The notes beneath the pieces were generated by a model. The model had not been told where the DNA came from and did not search any database. It worked only from the letters and a program-made list of their open reading frames with translations. Below are positions 21,836 through 33,626 of a stretch of DNA of 64,000 nt, in pieces (position 1 is the first letter of the stretch; each line of letters starts with the position of its first letter). The stretch lies in assembly GCA_033558025.1 (NCBI GenBank), contig JAUCEF010000005.1:3472001-3536000 (forward strand), written 5' to 3'. Made by a program: the position numbers and the translations under genes. Origin of the DNA: Phytophthora sp. 'mugwort'. Taxonomy: Eukaryota; Oomycota; Peronosporomycetes; Peronosporales; Peronosporaceae.

Positions 21836-23211
21836 ATGAGCTCGGAGCAGCAGCGCAAGGCGGCAGCGCCCCCCACAAGCCCATCCGCGGCGTGCGCGTC
21901 TCTTATCGACGCCAAGCTCGTGCGCCACACGCGGCGCTGTAACGGACGCGACGTCTGCTCGTGCATGCTGCGCGTGGAGAGCGCCTACTTCCAGAAGAAC
22001 CTGGCGGAGAAAGCAGCCGCCAAGAAGCGCCGAGTAGACAGCGCCTCCGCGACAGTCGTGGCGAAGAACATTGCAAATAAATACCAGAAAGTGACCAACA
22101 TCCAGCAGTTCAACTACGAGCTCAAGCTGTACATTGCAGCGTTTCTGACTCCGCTTGCGCTCGCTAGAGTAGGAATGGTGCGGGCTATGCGGAGTGACTG
22201 GAGACAATTGCGTTGCGTGACGTTGCTGACGTTTTTTGCTGTGGCCTGATGACAGACCAACAAGACTCTCAAGCGGGACGTGGAGCTCATGGCTAAGCAG
22301 GCCGCTGGAGAGTTTTTGGCCGAGGCGCCACTGGATCAACTGCTCAAGCAGGAAAAGCCCAAGGCGAAGGAGTCATGGTCGCGCTTCATGCACAACCAGA
22401 TGACGTGCGTGCATAAGCTCTTCGTCTACTATACAGGCTACAAAACAGGGCCTATGAGGCAGCAGTTCCCGGACTGGGCTTTCGGCATTGTGTACGTGGA
22501 TCCGAACGAGCCGCACCGCATCATACTGCCAAACACGTGGACGTTCCATGGGCACAATCCGTGGCTTCGGCGGCGTGGCAATGGAAAAGATGGCGAGTGG
22601 CTGCTGATGAAGAAATATGCGGCGAATAAAGCACCGAAAGATTTCTTGGAGCATGTGAAATCGTGGGCGAACTCGTTGAAGCCCGGATCCATGCTAGCGA
22701 TCGCAGTAAGTTGCTTACTACAATATGCACCTGCTCAATTTAGATTCATGCTAATAATGATTGCTGTGTCGATGCTGCTACTACGAATAGTATCAGAACG
22801 CTGGTTCGCAGGAGCCGGCGTGGTGGGAGGCACAAGCTTGGTATTTATGGCGTGGCGACGGCAAGCAATGTGAGTTTGCTGTGTCCTAGTTTTTGCGAAA
22901 GCATGGCGTCTAACACTTTTATTGTATATCTGTTATGTAGACCCTGCAATAGTGTACGATCCCGAGACAGAAACCCGCATACAGGTTCATCCAGATGACC
23001 TACTGGAGCACTTCAGGGTGAGTTGTAGCTGTGCATCGAGTTGTACTGAAACTGGGTCGCGACTGACCAAACTTGCCTACTTCTTGCGCAGGCACATCCA
23101 TTGCACGTTATTGACGTATCAACCAAGCTCGGATCGTTATGCCGACGATGCGCTAGCAAGAACAGGACGTTCAAGTACTGTCATGTTGACAAAGGTCACC
23201 CAATGCTGTAG
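21836..23211 (+). CDS. Unrecognised 352-residue protein with C-terminal Cys/His cluster
   Basis: Five exons: 21836-22168, 22256-22705, 22791-22869, 22941-23017 and 23092-23211. All introns are GT-AG, short and phase-consistent. The first splice donor (22169) is my least certain call. The N-terminus is Ala/Ser-rich, then has a Cys group (RRCNGRDVCSC, residues 38-48) and a Lys/Arg-rich helix. The middle is rich in Trp and Tyr and reads as a folded globular domain (WSRFMHNQMTCVHKLF, later PAWWEAQAWYLW). The end carries CRRC...YCH...GH (Cys330, 333, 343; His344, 349), which could bind zinc. I do not recognise the family and assign no function. It is divergent from HisRS and convergent with the ankyrin/PDZ gene. 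Confidence 0.7.
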
Positions 23212-23398
23212 TCCAGAGCACGCTACCTCATTATGTGGGGCTTCCCCAGCGCAGCAGCTGAATGTGAAAACAGTAAATATATGTGCGGAGCAAGCCGCTC
23301 ACTGGTTCGTAGCTTCACACATAGACCTCCTCACATTCGTCTATTCACCCTACCACAAACTAAGCAAAATAAAAAGCTGCTTCAAGTTGAGTGCAAGA

Positions 23399-25716
23399 CT
23401 ACACCGCAATGGCAGGCTGTCTACGAGGCCCCGTGATCCTGGCCAGCCCAGCCTTGAACAGACTTATTTTCTCTCTGGCGTTGCCACGTCGGAAGCGCAG
23501 CACAAGCGGGCGCTTCGCATCGTTCAGTGCCCACAGCGTGTGCTTGAGCCCAGCGTGCTCGATGTTAGCGTTACCGATGGCAACAAGGCAATCACCAGGG
23601 TTCACCGCTGCCGCTTGACCTTGGCTGCGGCGCACGATAAGACGCGGAGACCTCTTCAAGCTTTCAATCTTGGGCGCCTATAAGCATAATTGAAGGCAAC
23701 GTTAAAACGTGCTCGTTGTAAACATTCAGAGACCATTGATAGGGCGCACCAGCTGGAGACCAAGAGGGCCCTTGCGACGAATGATGATTTCATACTCGTT
23801 CGCCTTGGCAGTTCTCAGCGTCGACACACTGACAACTCCCATTGCCACGATCTTGTACACACCAGTAATACTCGTGACCGCCGGGTGTTCTGCCGCCTCC
23901 TGCGTTGTAATCGTCTCGTCAGCTGTAAACTCGGCTTCCTCTCCTTCTTCATCCTCTTCCACCGTGGGTTCATGCATGCTTTCAGTGAGCTCCCGAGCTC
24001 GACTAAAATTAAATTTACTGAGGTTAGCACACCAATCTAAACGAATATCACATTTTTGGCTAAGACGTACGTTGTTGAGCCCCTTCGTACCACGCTTGAA
24101 GCCTTGTCCGATTTAGGTGCTGGTCTGTGGAAAAGTATAAGGCAACGCTCGTAAGAACAAACCAGACCAACCGCCCTACTACAATAGCTGCTCACCTGGC
24201 CGAGCTGGACAATTCCTTCGACTTCTTTGCTGATCGAGAGCTCTTAAGCTCCTTCAAAATCAGATTATTAACGCTGCCCATGGACACCGTAGTTCCTGTG
24301 TCCAGATTCTTGACACATAAGCTGCTTTCAGCAACCAAGGCCGGCAGTTGAATAGGCGTCGGCTCGTACTTCTCATATACGATACGATACAGCGATGGAT
24401 GGTCTAGCGTCTCCACGTCCAACGTGATCGTGCCCACATCGCCAGGAGGGATACTAAAGGTCTTCGACACTTGCAGCCACAGCGCTACATCCGAATTCAT
24501 ATCAACGACACGGATGCGGTCCAGTGGGCTATGCCCAACAGGAGCTTGGAACGTGATCTTCAGAGGCTTGCCAAGATCGCAGTTCTACGAATGAGAAACG
24601 CATTCATACACAGTTAGTCCTGAATTTAATGAGATCTCAGTAAGAAACATTCACATACCGCTTTGCACTTGACGCTGTAGCCAAACTTTTCAGCTTGACG
24701 GCGAAAATACGTCCAGGCCGCGCACACGTTTTGCTCATGCTGCAGCTGTTCCGTGTGTTGCAACAGACTTTTTGCACGTGCCACCTTAGGAATGCTGAAG
24801 TCTTCTGGGCCGTATCCGTAAGGGTTAAATTCGACACTTGCCCCGCGACGAATGAGCTCGGCAGCAACATCGTCCGCTCCGCTGGCACTAAAACGATGCA
24901 AACAAATTGGTTAGTCTTCGGCAGCAAAATCCAGACAGCTCCACGGCGCGTTTGCACGTACCAAGCGTAATGCAGGCAGCTCCATCCTAGCTGGTCCTTG
25001 TGGTTCATATCACAGCCAGCGTCTAGCAGAATAATTACGATACGCAGACGAGAGTCGGTGTCGCACTTGCTTGCCAGCATGACGAGGTTGCGTTGGCGGC
25101 TGTCCAGGTACTGGACCTGCACTCCACGCTCAATTGCGACCTTTACGCCCTCCACCGATCCAGTCCGAATCGCGTGCAGCAGCGTTTGGAGCAACGCCGC
25201 CTTCATGAGGCGTGTGATCTGCGTGTTGGACTGCATGGCTCGCACACGCCAGCTCTTTGATGCCAACGGGACGAATGGACGGCGAGTGACAGAATTTGAC
25301 TCAGCGCTTCTCGCAGTTGCGGGGCGTGCCGGCGGCGGTTGCTGCTGCTTCTTCTGTTGCTCCTTCCACGAGTCGTCACTGGGCGTTTCTAGCTCAGGCT
25401 CGTCCAGCGTCTTGGTAGCTACAGGCTTCTCCTCGTTCAGCTCTGCTTCCGAAATTTCGACAAGTGCCTTCGTCGTTTCCTCTTTGGCCGCCACCCCCTT
25501 TTCCTTTAAGCTTCCGATCTCCCCCTCACCAGCTTCTTCCGACTCGATTTCGGCTTCGTTTGCTGCGGCTTCCTGCTCCAATGCAGAGTCGTATGCGCTA
25601 GTCGACGACTCGTCGCTCACGCTTCGGTTCTTCTTGACGACGTCCAGACTTGCCTCTGGATCAGCGGGCGTATTACTCGCGGCTGGCATGGTGATCTCGA
25701 ACGGAGCGGATGGCAT
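23399..25716 (-). CDS. Ankyrin-repeat and PDZ-domain protein
   Basis: Six exons encode 652 residues: 24962-25716, 24659-24887, 24196-24584, 24071-24124, 23750-24002 and 23399-23677. The first 165 residues are acidic and low-complexity. Ankyrin repeats follow (about 180-285; GWSCLHYAC then GADDVAAELIRRGA is clear). A beta-rich stretch (about 329-400; SPLDRIRVVD..., HPSLYRIVYEKY) looks like a SKICH or Ig-like fold, which is tentative. A Ser/Lys-rich linker and an acidic patch lead to a PDZ domain (about 545-625) with the GPLGL carboxylate-binding loop and VNPGDCLVAIGN. Such a protein is probably a cytoplasmic scaffold; partners are unknown. The start is the first in-frame ATG (25716). It lies tail-to-tail with the preceding gene, 187 bases apart. 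Confidence 0.82.
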
Positions 25717-26419
25717 CGGCACGACAGAGCTTGTTCACCCACGAAAACTGGCACAGGAAGAGTCGCCTGGCCGACGAACTTGTGGCCGCACCTAGTCACC
25801 GGATGGAGGTCTCGGCACTGCCGCGGCCAGGCGTTGCAGCAATTTTTTGCACGTTTCCTTTCCCTTAACCAGCGAGTCAGAGCAGTTGATGCCAGCTGGA
25901 TTTCAAGATATCCGAATAATATTCGAAAAACCAACAAACAGCACAGATTTAAGCATCTTTCACTATGGATTATGATAAATAATGAGGAATCTGAGAAATT
26001 GTAATGATCGGACTCTTAGATGGGTGCACGACAATGAGCTGGGCTGGACCCCACCGCAAAAAAACATCCGATGGGCGGGTAATTGTCACCGACTCGGCGG
26101 GCGGGCACCTGTCTGCATGGGGTCCACTGGTTTCAGTCTTGTCGGTGTCTTCGTTGCTCCTACATTAAAGAAATATGACGTCTCTACGGTGGCTACTGCT
26201 ACGTTTGTGTGGCTTCACACTGTCGAGAGCGCTAGCGGCTATTCTCGTGCTATAGTGACACCATCGATCGTCGCTACTTCAGAGGCGTTATTAGCAGTAG
26301 CTCGGCTTAAAATCTGAAATCGGGTCGCTACAAGAATAGCGAGTCGTCGATCTCGGAACAATCATTCGACACGGATATGCGGATCAGAAAGTGAAGCTGG
26401 TGCGCCAGCAGTGAACAGC
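25717..26419. other. Divergent intergenic region
   Basis: 703 bases separate the ankyrin/PDZ gene (minus) and the PX gene (plus). It holds both promoters. A 111-codon frame inside (25982-26317) has no protein-like pattern and no neighbouring splice sites that would make it an exon. Confidence 0.5.
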
Positions 26420-27307
26420 ATGATGTCTTCGGTCCGGGTGCTGCAATTAGCGACGGCGAGAATGCAGAGCCATGCAGATCTTGTGCCACCATTTACTTCG
26501 CAACTCGCTACGTATTACGTATCAAGGCCAATCGACAGCGTAGCCATGTACCTCGATGACGACTGCTTTCACTCAAGCATCGCGTGCCGCCCTGACAGCC
26601 TCGAGCCAAAGCTTGAAGTGACTTTGGTAAATGTGAAGCCTAGCGCGCGCATGGGCTACCCCACGCAGTATGTGCTGCAGTGCTCGCTTACCAAGACGGA
26701 TCTCGAGTGGACTGTTGAGCGTCGGTTCTCAGAGTTTCGAGAGCTGCTGAAGATGCTCCATGCGTTCTTCTTGCGCCAAGGAGGCGGTGCGCGCCCGCAG
26801 TGCTTTGGCTGCGCCTGGTTTGCCCAAACGTTGCGCAGCTACTGGTTCCCAAGACGCCACCTCTTGTGCTCGCGGTCGCCAGGCGTGATCAACCAGCGTC
26901 GCGTCGGACTTTATCAGTTCGTGATGATACTGGCGTCACACACCTTCTCCGCGGTGCCCAAGTGCATTTCCTGCGCCAACATCATTTTCCCGATAGTGCG
27001 CGACTTCTTCCTTCGAGGTGCTGCCCTTCCTCCCAACCTTAGCTTAAAGACGCTGGAGCGGACGCTTCAAGCCGATAATTTTTCACCCGTCTCAGACCCC
27101 AGCAAGAGCAAGATCGAGTTTCGTAAGGCTCGCACGGTGTGGAAAGTTTTGCAGATGGAGAAGCCCGTTTATTCTAAGCTCAGTGAGTACCAGAAGCAGC
27201 AACCGGAGTGGCGAAATCGACGACGGGCTGCAAGACCGCCCGTACCATTAGAAGACGGCTGGCGAGTTGCTCTTGAAGCTTCCAACAGCGTTAGTTTTGA
27301 GGACTAG
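26420..27307 (+). CDS. PX-domain protein
   Basis: Single exon of 295 residues from the first in-frame ATG (a second follows directly). Residues 66-185 form a PX domain, the phosphoinositide-binding fold of endosomal and trafficking proteins. It shows ERRFSEF (100-106, the basic lipid-head-group motif), an FPRRHL segment at 143-148 in place of the usual proline loop, and the downstream helix SPGVINQRRVGLYQF. A Gly/Cys-containing insert sits between these motifs and may lengthen the membrane loop. The remainder is basic and unassigned. It precedes the WDR6-like gene on the same strand by 163 bases. Confidence 0.8.
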   Translation: MMSSVRVLQLATARMQSHADLVPPFTSQLATYYVSRPIDSVAMYLDDDCFHSSIACRPDSLEPKLEVTLVNVKPSARMGYPTQYVLQCSLTKTDLEWTVERRFSEFRELLKMLHAFFLRQGGGARPQCFGCAWFAQTLRSYWFPRRHLLCSRSPGVINQRRVGLYQFVMILASHTFSAVPKCISCANIIFPIVRDFFLRGAALPPNLSLKTLERTLQADNFSPVSDPSKSKIEFRKARTVWKVLQMEKPVYSKLSEYQKQQPEWRNRRRAARPPVPLEDGWRVALEASNSVSFED

Positions 27308-27470
27308 AATTCACAAAACTGTAACTTATTACATTCAAATGGTGTTAATTCAGTATTCACTGTTCACTTCAACATGTCCGCAAAATGCAAGATGCGGAAA
27401 ATATAGCGAAATACCGGTAGTACCGGTTTGTAGTACCTGTAGTGGATGGCCATCGTGGCCTGACGTCGCC

Positions 27471-30400
27471 ATGCGGATCAAGAAGCAGGAGTTCCTGGGC
27501 GCCGTGACGCTCGTGTCTTTCTCGTCGGATGGCTCTCTACTCTACGTGGGCGTAGGACCAACGATTTTCTTGTACGCCAGCGCGACAGGCGAGTTCCTGG
27601 GCGAGCACGACGTGTTGACGCGAGGTATTCTGCACGGCTGTGACATCGTCGGACTTCGGGACTTCGACGCTGCAACGGAATCGTTTGCTGGTGCCTTCTT
27701 TGGCCAAAAGCGCGTGTCTTGTTTCCAAGACTTGCCGCAGACACCTGAGGATGCTCACGCGCTTGAGGGGCTTGTGGTGTTGGGCAAAGCGAAAGTGTTT
27801 TGCGACTGGGTGTTCGACGTGCAGCTTCTGTCGGGCGACTTCGGGTCGGACGACAACAAGAATCTGCTTGCTGCAGTTGGACTGGCGCATAACTTCGTGC
27901 AGATATGGGACCCGGTGAGCCACGATATTCTGCGCAGCGTGCAGTGTGCCGAGCGCTGCATTTTGTACGCGCTGGCGTTCCACGGACGATCGATGGGCGA
28001 GCTCGTGGTTGCTTCGGGAACAGTGTTTCAGCAGATTTTGCTGTGGAATCCGATGGAGAATGGAAGTGACGAGACAAATGCCGCTGTGGGGCCGGCCCAA
28101 CGTCTGCATGCGCATGATGGTGTGCTTTTCAAACTTGCGTGGTCATCAGATGCACGCTCGTTGGCCTCCGTTTCGGACGACCGCACGGTACAATTGTGGT
28201 CGCACAGTGGCAAAACCACGGTTAAACAGCTTCACTTACCACGAACCCTGACCCGTGCAGAACTGCTTGCAAGGGAATACTCTCCAGTGTTCCGTGCCTG
28301 GGGGCACTCGGCGCGCATCTGGGATGTGTCTTTCTGGGAGCGCGGTGTGGTGACGGCGAGCGAGGATGGCCTCTGCAAGCTTTGGGATCTTGACGGCAAC
28401 TGTGTTGCCACATTGCAAGGTCACATGGGCAGGCATGTCTGGCGGGCGGCTGTCCACCCGTCCCTGAAGATGGTTGCGTCGGGAGGCGCTGATGGTGCGG
28501 TAAAATTTTGGGATATCACGCAGCAGCTCATGTCCTCGTCTAATGTGGCAGGATGTAGCGATTTGTCTAAGACCATTCCTGTCCCTATTGCGTCAGCACC
28601 TGCTGGAGCAAAGAAGAAAAAGGGGGCTCCATCGTCACACAGTGTGCGCAACATCGTTCTCAACGCCCTGGACAATGGCAAGACGGCATTTGTAGCAACC
28701 GAGCACATGGATGTTTTCCGTCTGGACCTGTCGTCACTCACAGCAGAACTATTTTCTAGTATCGGCCCAATTGACGATCAATCACGATTTGGTAGTTTGT
28801 CGACATTTGCAATGGATTATTCCGGGCGCTTCTTGCTGCTCGGTGACATAGGGGGTATCGTGTATATTATTGAGGCATCCACGGGCATTCTACTGTTCGC
28901 ATGGACTACACAAGACATTACACGAGTTATGAAGGTTTGGTGGGACCAAAAAGACGCTCTTGTTGTCAGCACTGCCAGCGGTTTTCTCTTTGAATGGAAA
29001 CCAATCATTGTAGAATCTAGTGAAAGCTTGGCGTCACCGTTCGTCGATATTAAGCTTGTGGCAACATTCAAGATCCCTGCCAAGAGCTCAACATCTTCAA
29101 TTATAATGGTAGACCGCTTGGGTACCAGGAATATCATAACCGGCGACGGCCATGGTAGCGTGTGCGTGTTCCATCGCTCGCTTATTTCGATGGGAGGTGA
29201 GGACCAAGCGAAGGCGGTGCGACCCCCATCTCTCGTCCTGAAAGGTGTCCACGGGCGTGAATTAGTGGCCTCACTTTTGCTTTCTGAAGAAAGGGAAGAT
29301 GCTCAGAATCATAATACCGTCATGCTCTCTGGAGGACATGACGGATATATTTGCTCGTACACGCTGGAAGAAGATGCAAATGGAGTACTGACAGCTATAC
29401 AAGTGGGTCGTGATTCTATCCGAGGAATTTCTACTGTTAAGCAGCTTTGGTGGGGTGAGCCTTCATCTTCCGACGGGAAGCGCGACCTCATGGTGTTTGG
29501 CTTCCTCGCGGATCAAGCTGTTCTGCACAACTTCTCTGCGCAATATCGCGTGTTTAGCGTGGAATGCGGTGGTTGGCGGCGCCCACATGCACTTTTCACG
29601 AGCTCAGGTGGGTTTGACTCCGCATTGCCCTCACACACATTTGTGTTCACCCCTCCAGCGACTCAGAAGCAGCAACTTGACATCAAGGTGCACTCTTCGC
29701 TTCTGAATAAGCTCACTATTGCCGATACTTCCCCGAGTTTCTCCAAATGCTCACTTCACGATCATCATCACGGACGCATGACAACGTGCGTGGCCTTTCT
29801 TGGAAATGAGCGGTTGATTACCGCTGCGGAGGATAACAGCCTCATGTTACATCGCCGTCATGCCCGTAGTGACCAGGAGAAAAGTACACGCTTGCGTTGG
29901 AGCAGTGTGGCTGCAGGAATTGCCCATACGACTACCGTTCGGGCGCTCACAACATTCCAACGGAAAACCCCTGACGACATTGAGGAACACATCGTTCTCT
30001 CTGGAGGCGGCAAACAGCGGCTTAATGTGTGGCTTGTTCGCGGAGAAAGCGACGTACTCCGCCATGTGTGCGGCCAGGAGCGTGCCGAGGCAGCTCAGGA
30101 CCATCGCATTCTGGGGCTCGATACGTTTGCGATACCCTCTGCTTCAGACGCGTATCGACTTGTGACGGCTTGCAATTCCGAGGGTTCAACTGAACTATTG
30201 TTGCTGGACATGAATCACGGCAACTTGCTCCACCTTGGTGACTGCCGCTCAGCCTCAAGAAAGCCGATTTTATCCTGCGTTGGTTTTCAGGTAGGTGACG
30301 ACGACACGGTACTTGCTGGATTGGCAGTTGGCTCTACTGATGGCTTAGTGACGCTCTGGGACCTAAGCGCTCTGCTCAAGGAGCTTGCTTTGCTTCTTCG

Positions 30401-30902
30401 CTCCGGCGAAGTTGTAGAGCACTTCAAGGAGAAGCTTCAGGGGTTGATTGGTGAGCTGCAACCTAATGGTAATTACTTGGCGCACGATATGGGTGCAAAC
30501 TGCATCAATCTTGTTTTGTGTACAAAGAGCGAGAAAGAAGAAAGTCTTGACGTGACTCTTATCAGCGGTGGAGACGACCAAAATTTGAATATGTGTGAAC
30601 TGCGCTTCCCAGCATGCCAAGTGCTATCTGAAGCTCGGACGGTAAATGCCAGCGGTTCCGCAATCAAAACTGTTGCTTGCGTCGATGCCAATATCATATT
30701 TGCCGCTGGATACGACCAACGAGTGAGCAAGTGGAGCATTCGTCGTAACGAGACTGGCACAGAGCTGGAGTGGCAGGGAGCTGCTCTCTCCGAATGCGCT
30801 GATATTGCCGATCTCGCGATTCGTCAAACCCCAGCTGGAACGGCTGATGAAGTTGTTGTCGTTGGTCAAGGTTTGCAGATGATGCAGTTTCAGCGCGAGT
30901 AG
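27471..30902 (+). CDS. WDR6: WDR6-like WD40 protein (tRNA 2'-O-methylation cofactor)
   Basis: Intronless frame of 1143 residues, close to the roughly 1,120 of animal WDR6. WD40 blades run throughout. The most family-specific stretch (about 275-350) has GHSARIWDVSFW, TASEDGLCKLWD, GH.GRHVWRAAVHP and SGGADGAVKFWD, as in WDR6 and yeast Rtt10/Trm734. Those proteins partner an FtsJ-type methyltransferase (FTSJ1/Trm7) to modify position 34 of certain tRNAs. The frame is open upstream to 27267, overlapping the PX gene in another frame. I chose the ATG at 27471 because the family-like sequence (VTLVSFSSDGSLLY) starts just after it and the upstream part looks intergenic. It is convergent with ATG8. 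Confidence 0.85.
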   Translation: MRIKKQEFLGAVTLVSFSSDGSLLYVGVGPTIFLYASATGEFLGEHDVLTRGILHGCDIVGLRDFDAATESFAGAFFGQKRVSCFQDLPQTPEDAHALEGLVVLGKAKVFCDWVFDVQLLSGDFGSDDNKNLLAAVGLAHNFVQIWDPVSHDILRSVQCAERCILYALAFHGRSMGELVVASGTVFQQILLWNPMENGSDETNAAVGPAQRLHAHDGVLFKLAWSSDARSLASVSDDRTVQLWSHSGKTTVKQLHLPRTLTRAELLAREYSPVFRAWGHSARIWDVSFWERGVVTASEDGLCKLWDLDGNCVATLQGHMGRHVWRAAVHPSLKMVASGGADGAVKFWDITQQLMSSSNVAGCSDLSKTIPVPIASAPAGAKKKKGAPSSHSVRNIVLNALDNGKTAFVATEHMDVFRLDLSSLTAELFSSIGPIDDQSRFGSLSTFAMDYSGRFLLLGDIGGIVYIIEASTGILLFAWTTQDITRVMKVWWDQKDALVVSTASGFLFEWKPIIVESSESLASPFVDIKLVATFKIPAKSSTSSIIMVDRLGTRNIITGDGHGSVCVFHRSLISMGGEDQAKAVRPPSLVLKGVHGRELVASLLLSEEREDAQNHNTVMLSGGHDGYICSYTLEEDANGVLTAIQVGRDSIRGISTVKQLWWGEPSSSDGKRDLMVFGFLADQAVLHNFSAQYRVFSVECGGWRRPHALFTSSGGFDSALPSHTFVFTPPATQKQQLDIKVHSSLLNKLTIADTSPSFSKCSLHDHHHGRMTTCVAFLGNERLITAAEDNSLMLHRRHARSDQEKSTRLRWSSVAAGIAHTTTVRALTTFQRKTPDDIEEHIVLSGGGKQRLNVWLVRGESDVLRHVCGQERAEAAQDHRILGLDTFAIPSASDAYRLVTACNSEGSTELLLLDMNHGNLLHLGDCRSASRKPILSCVGFQVGDDDTVLAGLAVGSTDGLVTLWDLSALLKELALLLRSGEVVEHFKEKLQGLIGELQPNGNYLAHDMGANCINLVLCTKSEKEESLDVTLISGGDDQNLNMCELRFPACQVLSEARTVNASGSAIKTVACVDANIIFAAGYDQRVSKWSIRRNETGTELEWQGAALSECADIADLAIRQTPAGTADEVVVVGQGLQMMQFQRE

Positions 30903-31244
30903 AGCGGTGCTAGCTGCTTAAGTCTGTTAGATCAACAAGACGAGGGAAACAATGAGCTAGTGAATAGAATTGCATGCATTTTTCTGGGGTTTTGTTCCTA
31001 GGAAATATTCACATCGCCAGCCTTGGACCACACACAGCAGAAAGTTCTTCTTGTCGTGCTTGGAGTAGTGGCTGTCTGATCAGCTTCTCTGCCACCAGCT
31101 CGTCCTGAAGACGACGCCCGCTATTCGTGCTGAAAACGTACCACCGCCGCTCCCAACATGAAAGAGCATGCAGTCCAATATAGCGACATCGAAAAAAAAT
31201 CTTCAACCAAAATCCAGTCCCCGCACGCCGACAGCATGTGCAGC

Positions 31245-31844
<600 letters not shown>

Positions 31845-33626
31845 CGTGGCTACGAAATAGACTGGCGGCGTGTTCTTCCTCTTGCTAATTGAGTCTCCGA
31901 GATGGTTACGTCTGCACCAACGCAAAAACAGCAGTACCTCCAGTCAGTCTTTTCCCCGCTCCGATCGCCACGAAAGGTCGCTGTGCACTATTAGCACTCG
32001 GAATTGGCGTGCTGCAACCCTCAAGACACTGAAATCTGCACACAAAGCACGTCTGATTCCGAGTCAAGTTCATTCGCGCACTCTCGTCCCGCGAGTAACG
32101 CAGGCTGCTGCGCACACAAACTCCACACACGCATCTACATGCAGGGCTCGGCTAGACATTGGCGGCGCAGCGTAGCGAGCGCGGGAGCCGTCACCGCCGA
32201 CCGAGCCAAAATCTGGTTACTTGCCTTCGACGTTTCTTCTCGGCTTACTTTCTTTGTGTAAGTGGGGGGAGACGAAGGTGGAACATGCCTTCAAGATGGC
32301 CTAGCCCTAATGCGGATAGGAAGCTAATACACTGCGAATTAGCAACAATTCGGACTTTGATTGACTGTTGAGCTGAGCTGAGCTAGTATTTCAAATTCAA
32401 ATGTCTTCGAGAACGATACGGTAATTCGCGGTTACTATTGTGCAAAACGAGGACGAAAGACTGTCATTCTTGTTGAACCATGAATCGCAGGAGAATCTAT
32501 GCATGATGGGAATATGCGATGTGATGGCGAGTACTGTAGCACGTCTTCTCCACACATCCATCCATGCAACCAGGTAAGCAGGAAGCAAGGTGCAACATGA
32601 CCACCGCGTTCTGGCAGCCTAGTGTCGCCACGGCATCGTCTTCTCCTTAGTTTTGCAGTACAAGAATGCTAGGGTTTTCGTTTGGACAGGTTCTGCGGTG
32701 GCGCCTCTCCAAATATTCCCTGCAACAGATTCAGCACCGTGCTTTTGGCGACTGCGACGGTATGCTAAGTGCATGAGGGTTTGGCGACATGCCCTCTTCT
32801 AACGGCATCCGCACGGGGATCTGTCGGCTCGACATTTCGCATAACGATGCAGCGCAGGGCCGATTCGTGTTGTGGACACATTTCAGTGTAGCGCTCGCCG
32901 CGTTTGAGCTTTTGAATGTGGCCACATCGAGGATAGTGGCCGCTTCTTCGCCGTTACCAGGACAGTGCCGTCGACACGCCGTGTAGTTTAGTATGCTCCC
33001 AAACGATCCCGCAATTTGGCGCAACGGACGTCGGCACTGGATTCGCCACGCGGGAACAGTTTAATGCGGTGGGCATCCGTGTATGGGTCGCCTGCGTCGT
33101 GCCAGTATGAGAAGTCTTCAACGTTGTCAACAACATGGCTTAGAAGTGATGTGACTTGTGGTCGAGGTGTGCGCCACACATTTTGCCACGCTCGGCTTCT
33201 TGGTTGGCTAAAATACTTGTAAAACCTCGATTTATGCTTATAAAAAACCTCGGGAGAAACTGCAGCGTTCCTTCTCTTTCTCGCAATCGAACGGGAAACC
33301 CCGCGACACAACCCAAGACGCTCAGAACTCGCGAGTCGCCTCCTCCTTTTTCGTCTCTGCGTAGGTTTCCTAGGATATAATTGATGCCAGCTGCGGCGCC
33401 GCGTTATCCCCTTCTCCTCTCCTTCCAGCCGCTCGCTCTCCCTCCCAACGTCGTGCCGACTGGTCGAAGTGGCCGGATCCTCGATCTTTCTTTGGATTCT
33501 TGGAAGGGGGAATAGAAGGAAGCGCGGCGCCAAAAATTGTTGGGAATCCATGAACTTACTGGAACACTGTGCTGTGTGGCAGATTAAGCGCCTTCACCCG
33601 CCGCTTTCTCCTTACATTCGTCCAAG
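31845..33626. other. Long divergent intergenic region
   Basis: It separates ATG8 (minus) from Rab1 (plus). Frames up to 187 codons occur (minus 32988-33551), but they are Arg-rich or low-complexity and match nothing. A protein-like piece around 33000-33200 on the minus strand could be debris of an old gene. Around 33570-33626 lies the 5' leader of Rab1. Confidence 0.4.

Noticed and set aside
21755..22339. 194-codon minus-strand frame
   Set aside because: Antisense to exon 1 of the 352-aa gene and across the shared promoter; no splice or motif support.
24998..25795. 265-codon plus-strand frame
   Set aside because: Antisense to the first exon of the ankyrin/PDZ gene; Ser/Ala-rich by mirror of the acidic, low-complexity coding strand.
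25982..26317. 111-codon plus-strand frame before the PX gene
   Set aside because: No protein-like pattern; more likely promoter sequence.
27478..28115. Two minus-strand frames of about 190-200 codons
   Set aside because: Antisense to the WDR6-like coding region; Arg/His-rich shadow composition.
32988..33551. 187-codon minus-strand frame between ATG8 and Rab1
   Set aside because: The first half is a low-complexity Arg-rich run and no family resemblance or matching neighbour exon was found; kept only as a note in the intergenic entry.
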